Assembly: GCF_039134705.1 (NCBI RefSeq)
Contig: NZ_CP146256.1
Coordinates: forward strand, 1,922,001-1,986,000
Direction of reading: 5' to 3'
Length of the DNA: 64,000 bases
From: Kineothrix sp. IPX-CK
GTDB taxonomy: Bacteria > Bacillota > Clostridia > Lachnospirales > Lachnospiraceae
Within the stretch, counting starts at the first letter, position 1; the number at the start of each line of letters is the position of its first letter. Both the position numbers and the translations under genes were made by a program. This document shows positions 53,591 through 62,635 of the stretch, one piece after another. The notes beneath the pieces are model-generated. The model saw only the letters and a program-made list of their open reading frames with translations. It searched no databases and was not told the origin of the DNA.

Positions 53591-53878
53591 TTTTTCATCC
53601 ATTCTTCCGAATACTAATTCGTAGCCGTCGTTGCCGTAGTTGAGGGAACGGTTGACGCGGCTGATGGTAGCGGTAGAAGCACCGGTTTTCTCCGCAATTT
53701 CCAGATAAGTTTTGTGGTCGCGAAGCATGGCTGCTACTTCGAATCTCTGTGAAAGGGACAACAATTCGTTGACCGTACATAAATCTTCGAAAAAGCTATA
53801 GCATTCTTCCTTATCCTTCAAACTAAGAAAGCCATCAAATAGATGGTCGACAGCGTCCGTCCTTATTTTTTTATTCAT
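53588..53878 (-). CDS. YerC/YecD-family TrpR-like regulator
   Basis: 96 residues. A helical N-terminus and a TrpR-like helix-turn-helix (TYLEIAEKTGASTATISRV) give a small DNA-binding regulator, as in YerC. Its ligand and target genes are unknown. ATG 53878 follows GGAGGTACTGCAAC at a slightly long distance. Monocistronic. Confidence 0.85.
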   Translation of the reverse strand: MNKKIRTDAVDHLFDGFLSLKDKEECYSFFEDLCTVNELLSLSQRFEVAAMLRDHKTYLEIAEKTGASTATISRVNRSLNYGNDGYELVFGRMDEK

Positions 53879-54059
53879 GTTGCAGTACCTCCGAATACTT
53901 TTCTGCTTTAAAGTTTTACAGCTAAATATATTTTATTTTATCATATTAAAGTCGTAAAGTAAAGGAGAGACTTTAAAAGTATATGGATACCAGAGGGATC
54001 TAAGTTTGTACTTGCCATGTGGTTTTTAATACTATATAATAAGGCATAGAGGTGTTATT

Positions 54060-54713
54060 ATGACGATTGATAAGGATGATTTGTTGAATAGCATAATAGA
54101 AAGTCTGGATCGTATACAGTATATAAAGTTGGAGGATATTCCCAACATAGATTTATATATGGATCAGGTAACGACGTTTATGGATAAAAAGCTGAAGAGT
54201 GCGACGAGAAATCCGGAAGACGATAAGATCCTGACGAAGACGATGATTAACAATTATGCCAAGAATGATTTGCTGCCTCCTCCGGAAAAGAAAAAGTATT
54301 CGAAGGAGCATATACTTCTCTTGATTTTTATCTATTATTATAAAGGAATATTGACGATCAGCGATATCCAGACACTGCTGAATCCTTTGAGCGAGCGCTT
54401 TTTCGGCAATGAAGAGTTTGGGCTTTCGAATGTTTATAAGGAAGTATTCAGCCTGGAGAAGGAGCAGGTGGATGTGCTGAAGGAAGACGTGATTAGCAAA
54501 TTCCATGTATCGAAGGATACCTTTGAGGATGCGCCTGAGGAGAGCAGGGAATTTTTACAGTTATTTTCCTTTATTTGTATGCTGAGCTTTGATGTATACG
54601 TGAAAAAGCTTTTGATTGAAAAGATGGTGGACAGTTTCGGCAAGGCTGCGGACGGTAAAAAAAAGGACGCGAAGAGGGAAAAGCCGGAACCAGAACAAAA
54701 TAAGAAGAATTAG
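54060..54713 (+). CDS. DUF1836 domain-containing protein
   Basis: 217 residues. Central motifs LTKTMINNYAKNDLLPPPEKKKYSKEHI (positions about 60-85, shown in part) match DUF1836, a Firmicutes family with MerR-like helix-turn-helix features. The C-terminus is a Lys/Glu-rich tail. Probably a regulator, with unknown target. ATG 54060 follows AGAGGTGTTATT. Confidence 0.75.
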   Translation: MTIDKDDLLNSIIESLDRIQYIKLEDIPNIDLYMDQVTTFMDKKLKSATRNPEDDKILTKTMINNYAKNDLLPPPEKKKYSKEHILLLIFIYYYKGILTISDIQTLLNPLSERFFGNEEFGLSNVYKEVFSLEKEQVDVLKEDVISKFHVSKDTFEDAPEESREFLQLFSFICMLSFDVYVKKLLIEKMVDSFGKAADGKKKDAKREKPEPEQNKKN

Positions 54714-54729
54714 ATATACGGAGATTTTT

Positions 54730-55008
54730 ATGGGGGATAAAACGAGGGATAAGGAAGAACTCGCGAAGCTGCTTGAAGAAAAGGAATTCAATATCGGGCA
54801 GGCGATGAAAATATGTGCAGAGGATATGGATTTGTATATCGAGGTTTTGAAGAGAGGTTCTTATCGTGGAATACGAGGAGTTGGTTGCTTTTCTTCAGAG
54901 CGTTTTCGAACCGTCGGCGAAAGAAACAAAATAAAAAGGCGGGTATTGGAATTGTCAGTGTTTTCGGCAATTCTTTTTTTGATAAAAATGATAAAAATAA
55001 AGGGATAA
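54730..55008 (+). pseudogene. possible HPt-domain gene remnant
   Basis: ATG 54730 has CGGAG upstream and codes about 40 sensible residues; FNIGQAMKICAEDMDLYIEV looks like the start of a histidine phosphotransfer (HPt) domain. The frame then turns into an Arg/Phe/Gly-rich stretch typical of a wrong frame. One base out of frame, from about 54866, EYEELVAFLQSVF reads well up to TAA 54934-54936. A frameshift or internal deletion is likely; the phospho-accepting His is absent. Confidence 0.4.
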
Positions 55009-55080
55009 TATAAATAAAAATATTTGAAGATTTTGCAGGAGACGTTGCGTTATAATAGATGAAAGAGGAAAAAGGAAGGG

Positions 55081-55608
55081 GTGAGAAGTATTAATCAAAT
55101 GAATAAAGAAGAACGACTGTCGGCGATGATTGATACTTATCAGAACCTTGTTTTTTCTATCTGTTATAAAGTGACGGCAGATTATTTCGCCGCCGAGGAT
55201 TTAACGCAAGAGGCCTTTCTGGCCGCCTACAAAGGCTTGGATGGCTTTGAAGGGACCAACGAAAAGGCTTGGCTGTGCAGAATCGCTACCAATAAGAGCA
55301 TCGACTATTTGAGAAGCGCCGGCAGGAAGGCGGTGCCTACAGAGGACGCGTTTTTTGAGCAGCAAAGCGAGACGAGGGGCTCTCCCGAGGAAATATGTCT
55401 GGAAGAAGAAGTTCGGGAGCGGCTGCTTAAATATTGCAGCAAGTTAAAGCCTCCCTACGATGAAATCGCTAAAGCGGTCTATTATGACGAGATGAAAGCG
55501 GAGGAAATCGCGAGAAAGAGGAACGAGAATATAAAAACCGTGCAGACACAAATTTACAGAGCACGGGATATGTTAAGAAAGCTTTATGGAAAGGAGAAGA
55601 GCGCATGA
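55081..55608 (+). CDS. ECF-type RNA polymerase sigma factor
   Basis: 175 residues with region 2 (LVFSICYKVTADYFAAEDLTQ, RIATNKSIDYLR) and region 4 (EEIARKRNENIKTVQTQIY), separated by a short linker and without region 3, as in ECF sigma factors. The start is GTG 55081 or ATG 55099; TATAAT at 55051-55056 may be its own promoter box. The stop overlaps the start of the anti-sigma gene. Confidence 0.9.
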   Translation: MRSINQMNKEERLSAMIDTYQNLVFSICYKVTADYFAAEDLTQEAFLAAYKGLDGFEGTNEKAWLCRIATNKSIDYLRSAGRKAVPTEDAFFEQQSETRGSPEEICLEEEVRERLLKYCSKLKPPYDEIAKAVYYDEMKAEEIARKRNENIKTVQTQIYRARDMLRKLYGKEKSA

Positions 55609-56063
55609 AGGAAGAACAGGGATATTTGAGTGAAGAAGAATTGAACGACCTGATTGCAGAGGTGGAAGGCAGCGGGGGAGTTGCGCCTCCGGTATATTTA
55701 AAGGACTGCATTATGGATGCCGCACGGGGAATTAAAGTGATTTCTATAGATGCCGAAAAGCGGAAGAGGGCGGCGAAGCTGCAGTTCATAACATACAGCT
55801 TGAAAATCTTCACGGCAGCAGCGGTGGCAGTATTCTGTCTGACGGTAGTGCCTCTGGACCTCTCCACAGGTTATGCTCCGGCGGATAGAAGCCGGGTTGA
55901 GCGCAGAATAGATGAAAACATGGAAAGGCATGAAGAAAGGAATAAAAAGCTGCTTGAGAGAACTCAAAAAAGTGATTGGAAGGAAGTGATCGACACGAAA
56001 TCGGAGGAACTTTTCCGTATGTGGAACGGTCTGAAATTAAAAGATGGAGGTAGAATAGGATGA
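55605..56063 (+). CDS. probable membrane-bound anti-sigma factor
   Basis: 152 residues: a soluble N-terminus (about 1-65), one membrane helix (LKIFTAAAVAVFCLTVV, near 67-85) and an extracytoplasmic charged helix. Position and coupling (ATGA overlap with the ECF gene) mark it as the sigma's antagonist; no ZAS-type zinc motif is visible. It would hold the sigma at the membrane until a surface signal arrives. Confidence 0.7.
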   Translation: MKEEQGYLSEEELNDLIAEVEGSGGVAPPVYLKDCIMDAARGIKVISIDAEKRKRAAKLQFITYSLKIFTAAAVAVFCLTVVPLDLSTGYAPADRSRVERRIDENMERHEERNKKLLERTQKSDWKEVIDTKSEELFRMWNGLKLKDGGRIG

Positions 56064-56707
56064 TCAGAAGGAAAAAGAGCAGATTTTGGACATTTTGTTT
56101 TTCGCTCATTCCGGGAGCGGGAGAGATGTATTTAGGATTTATGAAGATGGGGGTAAGCCTGATGGCGTTGTTTTTAGGATCGATGGCGCTTATGCAGTTT
56201 CTTGAGCTGGGTTTTATTGCGTGTATCGCAGGAGTTATATGGTTTTACAGTTTCTTCCACGTGAACAATCTGGCAGGACTTTCCGAAGCGGAGCTTGCGG
56301 GTACAAAGGATGAATATTTGTTTAACCTGGACAGATTTTTTAAGATGGATATGGACAGTGCCAGAAAGCATAGAAAGATAATTGCAACCGTGCTTATAGC
56401 AATAGGAGTTATTCTTTTGTGGAACGAGTTTGTGGACATTTGCTATTCCTATCTGCCGGAAGGCGCATACATGATAGCCTATACGATTCCCCGCGTCGCT
56501 GTCGGGGTAGCAATTATTATAGCAGGTTTTTATATGATTAAAGGAAAAAAGGAAACTTTAAACGAAATCATCATAGATATCGAAGCGGAGGAAAGAGAAA
56601 GCAAACAGACAGCCATGGCGGAAAGCGAAGGGACACATCCAGTTGAGGCAGAAGTGATATTGGAAGGGAGTCAGGATGGAACAAAATCAGATAACCAAAA
56701 CGCATAG
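56060..56707 (+). CDS. polytopic membrane protein of the ECF operon
   Basis: 215 residues with four or five membrane helices: a hairpin near residues 10-65 (SLIPGAGEMYLGFMKMG resembles TM2-type turns) and another pair near 105-155, then an acidic cytoplasmic tail. It overlaps the anti-sigma stop by four bases. Function unknown; perhaps part of the envelope response. Confidence 0.7.
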   Translation: MIRRKKSRFWTFCFSLIPGAGEMYLGFMKMGVSLMALFLGSMALMQFLELGFIACIAGVIWFYSFFHVNNLAGLSEAELAGTKDEYLFNLDRFFKMDMDSARKHRKIIATVLIAIGVILLWNEFVDICYSYLPEGAYMIAYTIPRVAVGVAIIIAGFYMIKGKKETLNEIIIDIEAEERESKQTAMAESEGTHPVEAEVILEGSQDGTKSDNQNA

Positions 56708-57008
56708 AATAGGCACAATGACCTGCGGTATTCTATTAGTGATGTTTGGAATACTGTTTTTACTCAATATTTTTGTTCCCCAGTTAAATTACCAATTGAT
56801 ATTTAAGCTGTGGCCCGTCATCTTCATATTTTTAGGTCTGGAGGTGCTGGCAGGCAATTATAAGGCATCCAGGACGGAGGCCGCTAACGAAGGCGGCATT
56901 CAGTTCATCTATGATAAGGCGGCAATATTTTTGATGATTTGCCTTAGCTTCTTTGCAATGCTCATGGCTTCGGTGGATTATTTCATACAGTTCAGTCGTG
57001 TCATGTAA
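56676..57008 (+). CDS. LiaI/LiaF-like transmembrane protein
   Basis: 110 residues with three membrane helices. GILLVMFGILFLLNIFVPQ and KLWPVIFIFLGLEVL are the signature of the LiaI/LiaF N-terminal (DUF5668-like) module linked to cell envelope stress sensing. ATG 56676 follows AGGGAGTCAGG and overlaps the upstream gene by 32 bases. Last gene of the ECF operon. Confidence 0.75.
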   Translation: MEQNQITKTHRIGTMTCGILLVMFGILFLLNIFVPQLNYQLIFKLWPVIFIFLGLEVLAGNYKASRTEAANEGGIQFIYDKAAIFLMICLSFFAMLMASVDYFIQFSRVM

Positions 57009-57118
57009 ATCAAAATCATCGATGTAAAGAAAATTTATTTCCTGTTTTTGGATCACAGTAACTAATAAAAGGCGGATTTTCTCAGGAAGTAACGTCAAAC
57101 TATATAAATGAACGAGAG

Positions 57119-57168
57119 AACACTTGCAAAAGGCCTTATTCAGCCGCCTTTCAGCAAGTGTTTTTTTG
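57119..57168 (+). terminator. intrinsic terminator after the ECF operon
   Basis: AACACTTGC / GCAAGTGTTTTTTTG around a long loop that itself contains a smaller hairpin (AAAGGC/GCCTTT). Confidence 0.8.
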
Positions 57169-57777
57169 CGATAAAACTTGATAAAAGCAAACTGTTAAAA
57201 GAAAAAAGGCTTGAAAAAAGCTTTTTAGGTCCTTGTCAATAGAAACTTTTGTAAAATTATTTTACAAAGTTACACGATAGGGATTGACTTTTTTATGTCG
57301 GCGTATTAAATTAATAATAAAGAATTTATTGGAAATTTTCAAAAATAATCAAAAAATGCTGTAGAATTACTTGATATTGATTTTGGAAAATATGAAAAAT
57401 GCACAATAAAAGAAAATTTTTAAGGATTTCTAGATACTGATAACTTTTATGACAAGCATTTTAACTACAAGTAAAAAATTTTCTTGATGTAAAGGCCTTA
57501 AAAACGATTTGATAAAAGAGACGAAAGCAGCAGGTTTTAGCTTTTTATAAATCTGGAAGGCAAATGAGGATTGGACGTTTTATTATGAAGACAGAACCAG
57601 GGGACATTTACAAACAATAGGTATTGAGATTTATGCCCGATAGGGAGGTGTCCGTACGATATGCCTGCCATTACCGAGGCATAACTTTTTTTGTGGCAAA
57701 GAGCTTGAAGGGTATTGGCAGAGGGCAGAGTTGTGGCCGTATGCTTTATAAAATAAAAGGTAGCTAAGGAGGAGAGA
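57169..57777 (+). other. long leader of the chemotaxis receptor gene, possible attenuator
   Basis: About 600 bases with no gene. The first 300 are AT-rich. From about 57500 structure appears: GATTTgATAAAAG pairs with CTTTTTATaAATC (57506-57553), GGGACA pairs with TGTCC (about 57601-57653), and ATGCCT / AGGCAT followed by a seven-T run (57661-57692) looks like an intrinsic terminator upstream of the gene. That suggests transcription attenuation. The 3' part (GCCATTACCGA) faintly recalls the end of c-di-GMP-I riboswitches, but the core motif is not conserved. Confidence 0.45.
57661..57692 (+). terminator. intrinsic terminator inside the receptor leader
   Basis: ATGCCT and AGGCAT pair across a 10-base loop and are followed by AAC and seven Ts, about 85 bases before the receptor start. 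Confidence 0.65.
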
Positions 57778-59820
57778 GTGATGAGAAAGAGAACTGAATG
57801 GAGAGTTAAAAAGACCAAAAAACTCGAGAAGGCTAAAAAACTCGAGAAGGTTCAGTTGTTTCAAAAGCTTTCAGGAAAGAAATCGATTAAAATGAGGCTG
57901 CAGGTGACCAGTGCAATGGTGGTAACTGCGCTTTCGCTCATATGGGGAGTAGTCTGCGGAGTGCTCTTATATAGCGATGCGGTAAGCAACATGAATATGC
58001 GTATTCAGGAAACGACGGCGGCATACAGCCAATCCGTCCAAAATGCGATTCGGGTTTACACGACCAGAATGGCTGTAATGATAGATGATACCTCTATAGT
58101 GGACCAAAAGAAGTCTCTGGAACGAAGAATTGACCTTATGGGACGTTTGGCTAATGAATACGGCTTCGATACTCTTTCGATAGCGGATAACACAGGGGAT
58201 TCCACGGATGGAACGAATGTGGCTGAACAGGAATATTTTACGATGTCCATGGCGGGACATACCTACATATCTACGACGCAGGTCAGCAATGCTACGGGAA
58301 AAACGGTGCTCATCGTATCTGCAAAGCTTCATACAGGTTTTGACGGCATCGCGATCGCTACGCTTGACAGCAATACTTTCAGCGGGATGGTAAAGAATAT
58401 CGCAATCGGAAAGTCCGGCTATGGTTTCATCACGGATAAGAATGGCAAGATTATAGCGCACGGCAATCAGGAGGTCGTAGAAAACCAGACCAACTATATT
58501 GAGCTGGCGAAGGAGGATTCCTCCTATGCGGATATTGCATCGGTAATTCAGAAGATGACAGCAGGTGAAACAGGCACGAATACGGCCAGATTAAACGGAT
58601 CGATGATAACGGTAGGATATACGGCGATTCCAGGTACCGACGGTTGGTCCATGGGTGTCGCGGTAAAGACATCGGAGTTAATGAAAAACTTTTATATATC
58701 CCTTGTGATTACCCTGATTCTTTTCGTATGCTCGGTATTCGTTGCGGTAGCCATTATGAAAAGAATTGCTAATCCAATCGTAAATCCTATTATAAGTATG
58801 GTAAAGCGACTGGAGCTTTTGGCGCAGGGCGATTTACGTTCGGATGTTCCTCAGTATAGCACCGAGGATGAAATAGGAACACTGTCTCAATCGCTGACAC
58901 TTACGGTTAATTCCCTGAGTGAAATTATCGGAGAGACTTCTTCTGTACTCAGTTCCTTGGAAAAGGGAGATTGTACCGTCGTATCCAATCTGGAATATCA
59001 AGGCGATTTCGTTGAGATAAAAGTGGCGCTGGAGGGTATTATCACCAACTTAAACCAGATTTTTGCGAACTTTAGAAACTCAATAGAACAAATGTCCGGC
59101 GGTGTGCAGCAGTTGGCGGCAGCGGCGCAGGAGTTGGCTACCGGCGCATCCGATCAGGCGGCATCGGTGGAAGAACTGAACGAATCGGTTGCCTCGGTGG
59201 CCGTACAGTCCGAGAAGAATATTGAGAATATGAAAAAAGCGTCAGAATATGTAAAGCAGACCGGAGAAGGTGTAGAAGAAGGCAATGCACATATGAAGAA
59301 GCTGGAGGGCGCTATGGATCAGATCGGCGAGGATTCCGAGAAAATATCAGGAATCACGAAATCCTTGCAGGATATCGCATCCCAGACTAATCTGTTAGCG
59401 TTAAATGCAGCAATTGAGGCGGCCCGGGCTGGAGAAGCGGGCAAGGGCTTTGCAGTAGTTGCCGATGAGGTACGCATCCTTGCGGAGAAGGCCTCCCAGT
59501 CGGCAAAACAGACCAACGAATTGATTCAGCATGCGGTAGAATCCATTGCGGAAGGAAAAAGAATATCCGCTGAAACGGCTAAAATATTAGAAAATGTTGA
59601 AGCTACCACCGTATTCGTCGAGCAGACAACTAAGGCGGTGGAAGTGGCTTCCTCAGAACAGACGAGAGCTATTGAACATATCAATAAAGGTTTGTCGCAG
59701 GTTGCATCCGTAGTGCAGAACAATGCGGCGACGGCAGAGGAAAGCTCTGCTTCCAGCGAGGAGCTGGCGGCTCAGGCTCAGATGATGCAGGAAGAAATCG
59801 CGTGGCTTAAATTGAAATAA
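57778..59820 (+). CDS. methyl-accepting chemotaxis protein
   Basis: 680 residues. A basic N-terminus with a duplicated KKLEK segment, membrane helix (about 45-65), an extracytoplasmic Cache-type sensor domain (about 70-295), second membrane helix (about 302-324), HAMP, and a cytoplasmic signalling domain with the hairpin tip [20 protein letters not shown]. It senses an external ligand and controls CheA. ATG 57778 after AAGGAGGAGAG. Preceded by a structured leader. Confidence 0.95.
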   Translation: MMRKRTEWRVKKTKKLEKAKKLEKVQLFQKLSGKKSIKMRLQVTSAMVVTALSLIWGVVCGVLLYSDAVSNMNMRIQETTAAYSQSVQNAIRVYTTRMAVMIDDTSIVDQKKSLERRIDLMGRLANEYGFDTLSIADNTGDSTDGTNVAEQEYFTMSMAGHTYISTTQVSNATGKTVLIVSAKLHTGFDGIAIATLDSNTFSGMVKNIAIGKSGYGFITDKNGKIIAHGNQEVVENQTNYIELAKEDSSYADIASVIQKMTAGETGTNTARLNGSMITVGYTAIPGTDGWSMGVAVKTSELMKNFYISLVITLILFVCSVFVAVAIMKRIANPIVNPIISMVKRLELLAQGDLRSDVPQYSTEDEIGTLSQSLTLTVNSLSEIIGETSSVLSSLEKGDCTVVSNLEYQGDFVEIKVALEGIITNLNQIFANFRNSIEQMSGGVQQLAAAAQELATGASDQAASVEELNESVASVAVQSEKNIENMKKASEYVKQTGEGVEEGNAHMKKLEGAMDQIGEDSEKISGITKSLQDIASQTNLLALNAAIEAARAGEAGKGFAVVADEVRILAEKASQSAKQTNELIQHAVESIAEGKRISAETAKILENVEATTVFVEQTTKAVEVASSEQTRAIEHINKGLSQVASVVQNNAATAEESSASSEELAAQAQMMQEEIAWLKLK

Positions 59821-59845
59821 AAATAGATTTTTCTGTTATTCAGGA

Positions 59846-59893
59846 AAGGGCGTCCGATGGGAAAATGTACATCGGACGCCCTCCTGTTTTTTG
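59846..59893 (+). terminator. strong intrinsic terminator after the receptor gene
   Basis: AGGGCGTCCGATG / CATCGGACGCCCT, 13 paired bases, followed by CCTGTTTTTTG; it lies between convergent genes. Confidence 0.92.
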
Positions 59894-59906
59894 CGGGTGT
59901 GTGAGA

Positions 59907-60944
59907 TTATTTTGCCGCTTCCATTGCGAACTGTGTATTAACAAGTGTATCATAAGGAACTCTTTCCGATAACTCGCCCGCTTCGTCCAGAATGTTCTGA
60001 AGAAGGGTGAAGGAATCCTCTTCGAATATCAGATTGTCTTTCCACGTATCCTGGTCGTAGTAACGAGTAACGATTGCGGTAATGGTATCCAAGTCTGTTT
60101 CCTCGAACTGCGGAGCTATTGCCTTCGCTATTTCCTCAGGTTTATGGCTGTTTACGTAGTCCATGCCTTTTTGCAGAGCATTGGTGAAGGACTGTAGGAT
60201 TTCGGGATTAGCGTCGATATAGCTTTTCTTGGCGCTGAAGGCGGTGTAAGGAACATAGCCGGAATCTTTGCCCAGAGAGGCTACCACATAACCGTCACCC
60301 TTTGCCTCTAAAGAGGTAGCGTGTGGCTCGAATTCAATGGTAAAATCACCCTGCCCTCCTGAAAAGGCAGCTGCTGTGGAACCGAAATCGATGCTTTGGT
60401 CGATGTTCAAGTCGGCTTTCGGATCGATATTATTCTTCTTCAGAATGTATTCAAAAACCATTTCAGGCATTCCGCCGGCTCTTCCGCCAAGCACCTTTTT
60501 GCCCGTCAGCATATCCCATGAAAAATTATCGATAGGCTGCCTTGATACGAGAAAGTTACCGGCGCGCTGGGTAAGCTGTGCGAAATTGATTACATAGTCC
60601 TGCGTGCCTCCGATATATGTGTAGATGGTACTTTCGCTTCCCATAAAGCCGATATCCGCTTCATCGGTAAGGACAGCGGTCATCGTTTTATCTGCGCCGA
60701 ATCCGGTAACGAGATCTAGATTGATTCCTTCTTCGGCAAAATAGCCTTCCTCGATTGCTACGTACATGGGAGCATAGAAAATCGAGTGTGCTACTTCGTT
60801 TAAAGTAACCTTCGTCAAGTCTTTTCCGGGAACCGCACTGGTTCCTGATTTTTGACATCCGGTGAGACAGCTTGCCAGAAACAGCAGGCACAGGACGAGA
60901 GAAATAACTTTACGAGTCAAAGAAAATGAGGTATGTTTCAGCAT
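59907..60944 (-). CDS. ABC transporter substrate-binding lipoprotein (NMT1/SsuA-like)
   Basis: 345 residues. Signal peptide with lipobox LTGC (Cys near residue 30), then a two-lobe periplasmic-binding fold with LNEVAHSIFYAPMYVAIEEG, the typical start of the NMT1/ThiY/SsuA group that binds thiamine precursors, sulfonates, taurine or similar. The ligand is unknown. No permease or ATPase gene is in view upstream, so it is an orphan or part of a distant system. ATG 60944 follows GGAGGAATTATG. Confidence 0.85.
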   Translation of the reverse strand: MLKHTSFSLTRKVISLVLCLLFLASCLTGCQKSGTSAVPGKDLTKVTLNEVAHSIFYAPMYVAIEEGYFAEEGINLDLVTGFGADKTMTAVLTDEADIGFMGSESTIYTYIGGTQDYVINFAQLTQRAGNFLVSRQPIDNFSWDMLTGKKVLGGRAGGMPEMVFEYILKKNNIDPKADLNIDQSIDFGSTAAAFSGGQGDFTIEFEPHATSLEAKGDGYVVASLGKDSGYVPYTAFSAKKSYIDANPEILQSFTNALQKGMDYVNSHKPEEIAKAIAPQFEETDLDTITAIVTRYYDQDTWKDNLIFEEDSFTLLQNILDEAGELSERVPYDTLVNTQFAMEAAK

Positions 60945-61128
60945 TTTTTCATAATTCCTCCATAAAATATCGATGGTTTATTATATGAGGGAAGAATGAA
61001 AATGTGTTTGTCCGGGGCTTCTTGTTTGGCTGGACAATAACTGTCAAAATAGTTATAATGTTTTATAAATACAAATATAAGAAGCGACCGAAGCGGAATG
61101 TTCCGGTTGTGTGGAGGGTAAATAGAAT

Positions 61129-62457
61129 ATGGGATTGATTAAGGCTATTACAAGTGCCGTGAGCACGGCTTTAGGAGACCAGTGGAGAGAATATTTTTAC
61201 TGTGATGCCCTAAGCGGTGATGTGTTAGTAACCAAAGGGAAAAAGCGGATTAACAGAGGAAAAAGCAGTAATACGAAGGGTGAAGAGAATATTATTACCA
61301 ACGGTTCCGTTGTGGCTGTTAACGAAGGACAGTGCATGATTATCGTAGAGCAGGGAAAAATTGTGGAATTCTGCGCAGAGGCGGGAGAATTCATTTATGA
61401 TATGTCTACGGAGCCCACGTTATTCTATGGAGATCTGGGAGAAAACATAGGTCTTACCTTCGATAATATAGGCAGACGTTTTACCTTTGGAGGGGATGCG
61501 GCGAAGGATCAGAGAATTTACTTCTTCAATACGAAGGAAATCATGGGAAATAAATATGGTACGGCCAGTCCGGTTCCTTTTCGCGTAGTGGATCGCAACA
61601 TCGGTCTGGATGTGGACATAGCTATCCGCTGCAACGGGGAATATTCCTACAGGATTACGGATCCGCTTTTGTTCTATACGAATGTATCGGGAAACGTGAC
61701 GGATGATTATACAAGAGACAGAATTGACAGCCAGTTAAAGGCTGAGCTTATGACTGCATTGCAGCCGGCATTCGCTAAGATTTCCGACATGGGGATCCGC
61801 TACAGTGCTGTGCCGGCTCACACTATGGAGCTGGCGGATGCTTTGAACGAGGTGTTATCTGCGAAATGGTCGGAGCTTAGAGGTATTTCTATCGTTTCTT
61901 TTGGCGTTAACTCCGTGAAGGCCTCGGAAGAGGATGAGGATATGATCAAGCAGCTTCAAAGATCTGCGGTACTCAGAACTCCCGATATGGCTGCGGGCAT
62001 CTTGGCGGGAGCGCAGGCGGAGGCCATGAAGTCGGCAGCGTCCAATGAATCCGCAGGACCGATGATGGCCTTTGCCGGAATGAATATGGCGAATATGGCC
62101 GGTGGAATGAATGCCAGTACGTTGTTTGAAATGGCAGGGCAGCAGCGCAGTCAGGAGGAGGTCCCGGTACAGACGAAGCAGCCTGCGGAGGGATGGAACT
62201 GTTCCTGCGGAAGAAAGGATAATACAGGTAAATTTTGTGCGGAATGCGGCACTCCAAAGCCCGTGGATGGCTGGGTATGTTCCTGCGGTGCTGTTAATAA
62301 AGGAAAGTTCTGCAGTGAGTGCGGTCTGAAAAAGCCGGCAGGTGAGCCTTTGTATAAATGCGACAAGTGCGGATGGGAACCGGAAGATCCCAGGAATCCA
62401 CCGAAATTCTGCCCTGAATGCGGCGATTCCTTTAATGAGGATGACGTAAGACAGTAG
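61129..62457 (+). CDS. SPFH-domain protein with C-terminal zinc ribbons
   Basis: 442 residues. An N-terminal SPFH/virion-core-like domain (GDVLVTKGKKRI ... AVNEGQCMIIVEQGKIV), a helical region, a Met/Ala-rich linker, and three zinc ribbon-like modules near the end (CSCG...CAEC, CSCG...CSEC, CDKC...CPEC). Related proteins form membrane-associated assemblies. ATG 61129 after GGAGGG. Monocistronic and followed by a terminator. Role unknown. Confidence 0.85.
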   Translation: MGLIKAITSAVSTALGDQWREYFYCDALSGDVLVTKGKKRINRGKSSNTKGEENIITNGSVVAVNEGQCMIIVEQGKIVEFCAEAGEFIYDMSTEPTLFYGDLGENIGLTFDNIGRRFTFGGDAAKDQRIYFFNTKEIMGNKYGTASPVPFRVVDRNIGLDVDIAIRCNGEYSYRITDPLLFYTNVSGNVTDDYTRDRIDSQLKAELMTALQPAFAKISDMGIRYSAVPAHTMELADALNEVLSAKWSELRGISIVSFGVNSVKASEEDEDMIKQLQRSAVLRTPDMAAGILAGAQAEAMKSAASNESAGPMMAFAGMNMANMAGGMNASTLFEMAGQQRSQEEVPVQTKQPAEGWNCSCGRKDNTGKFCAECGTPKPVDGWVCSCGAVNKGKFCSECGLKKPAGEPLYKCDKCGWEPEDPRNPPKFCPECGDSFNEDDVRQ

Positions 62458-62476
62458 GAAAATATAAAGAACAAAC

Positions 62477-62513
62477 AGTCCTCTTGTAAGCGGATACCTG
62501 CAAGAGGACTTTG
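62477..62513 (+). terminator. intrinsic terminator after the SPFH gene
   Basis: AGTCCTCTTG / CAAGAGGACT with a 13-base loop and TTTGCTT after it. Confidence 0.8.
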
Positions 62514-62635
62514 CTTAAAATCAGAACAGTCAGCATTGTGCATTATTCCTGATTTGAAACAGGATTTAGCGATGTGATAAAAGTGCAGTAGTAAGCCTTT
62601 ACCACATCGATTGAAAGGAAAACGGATAAAGAAGC

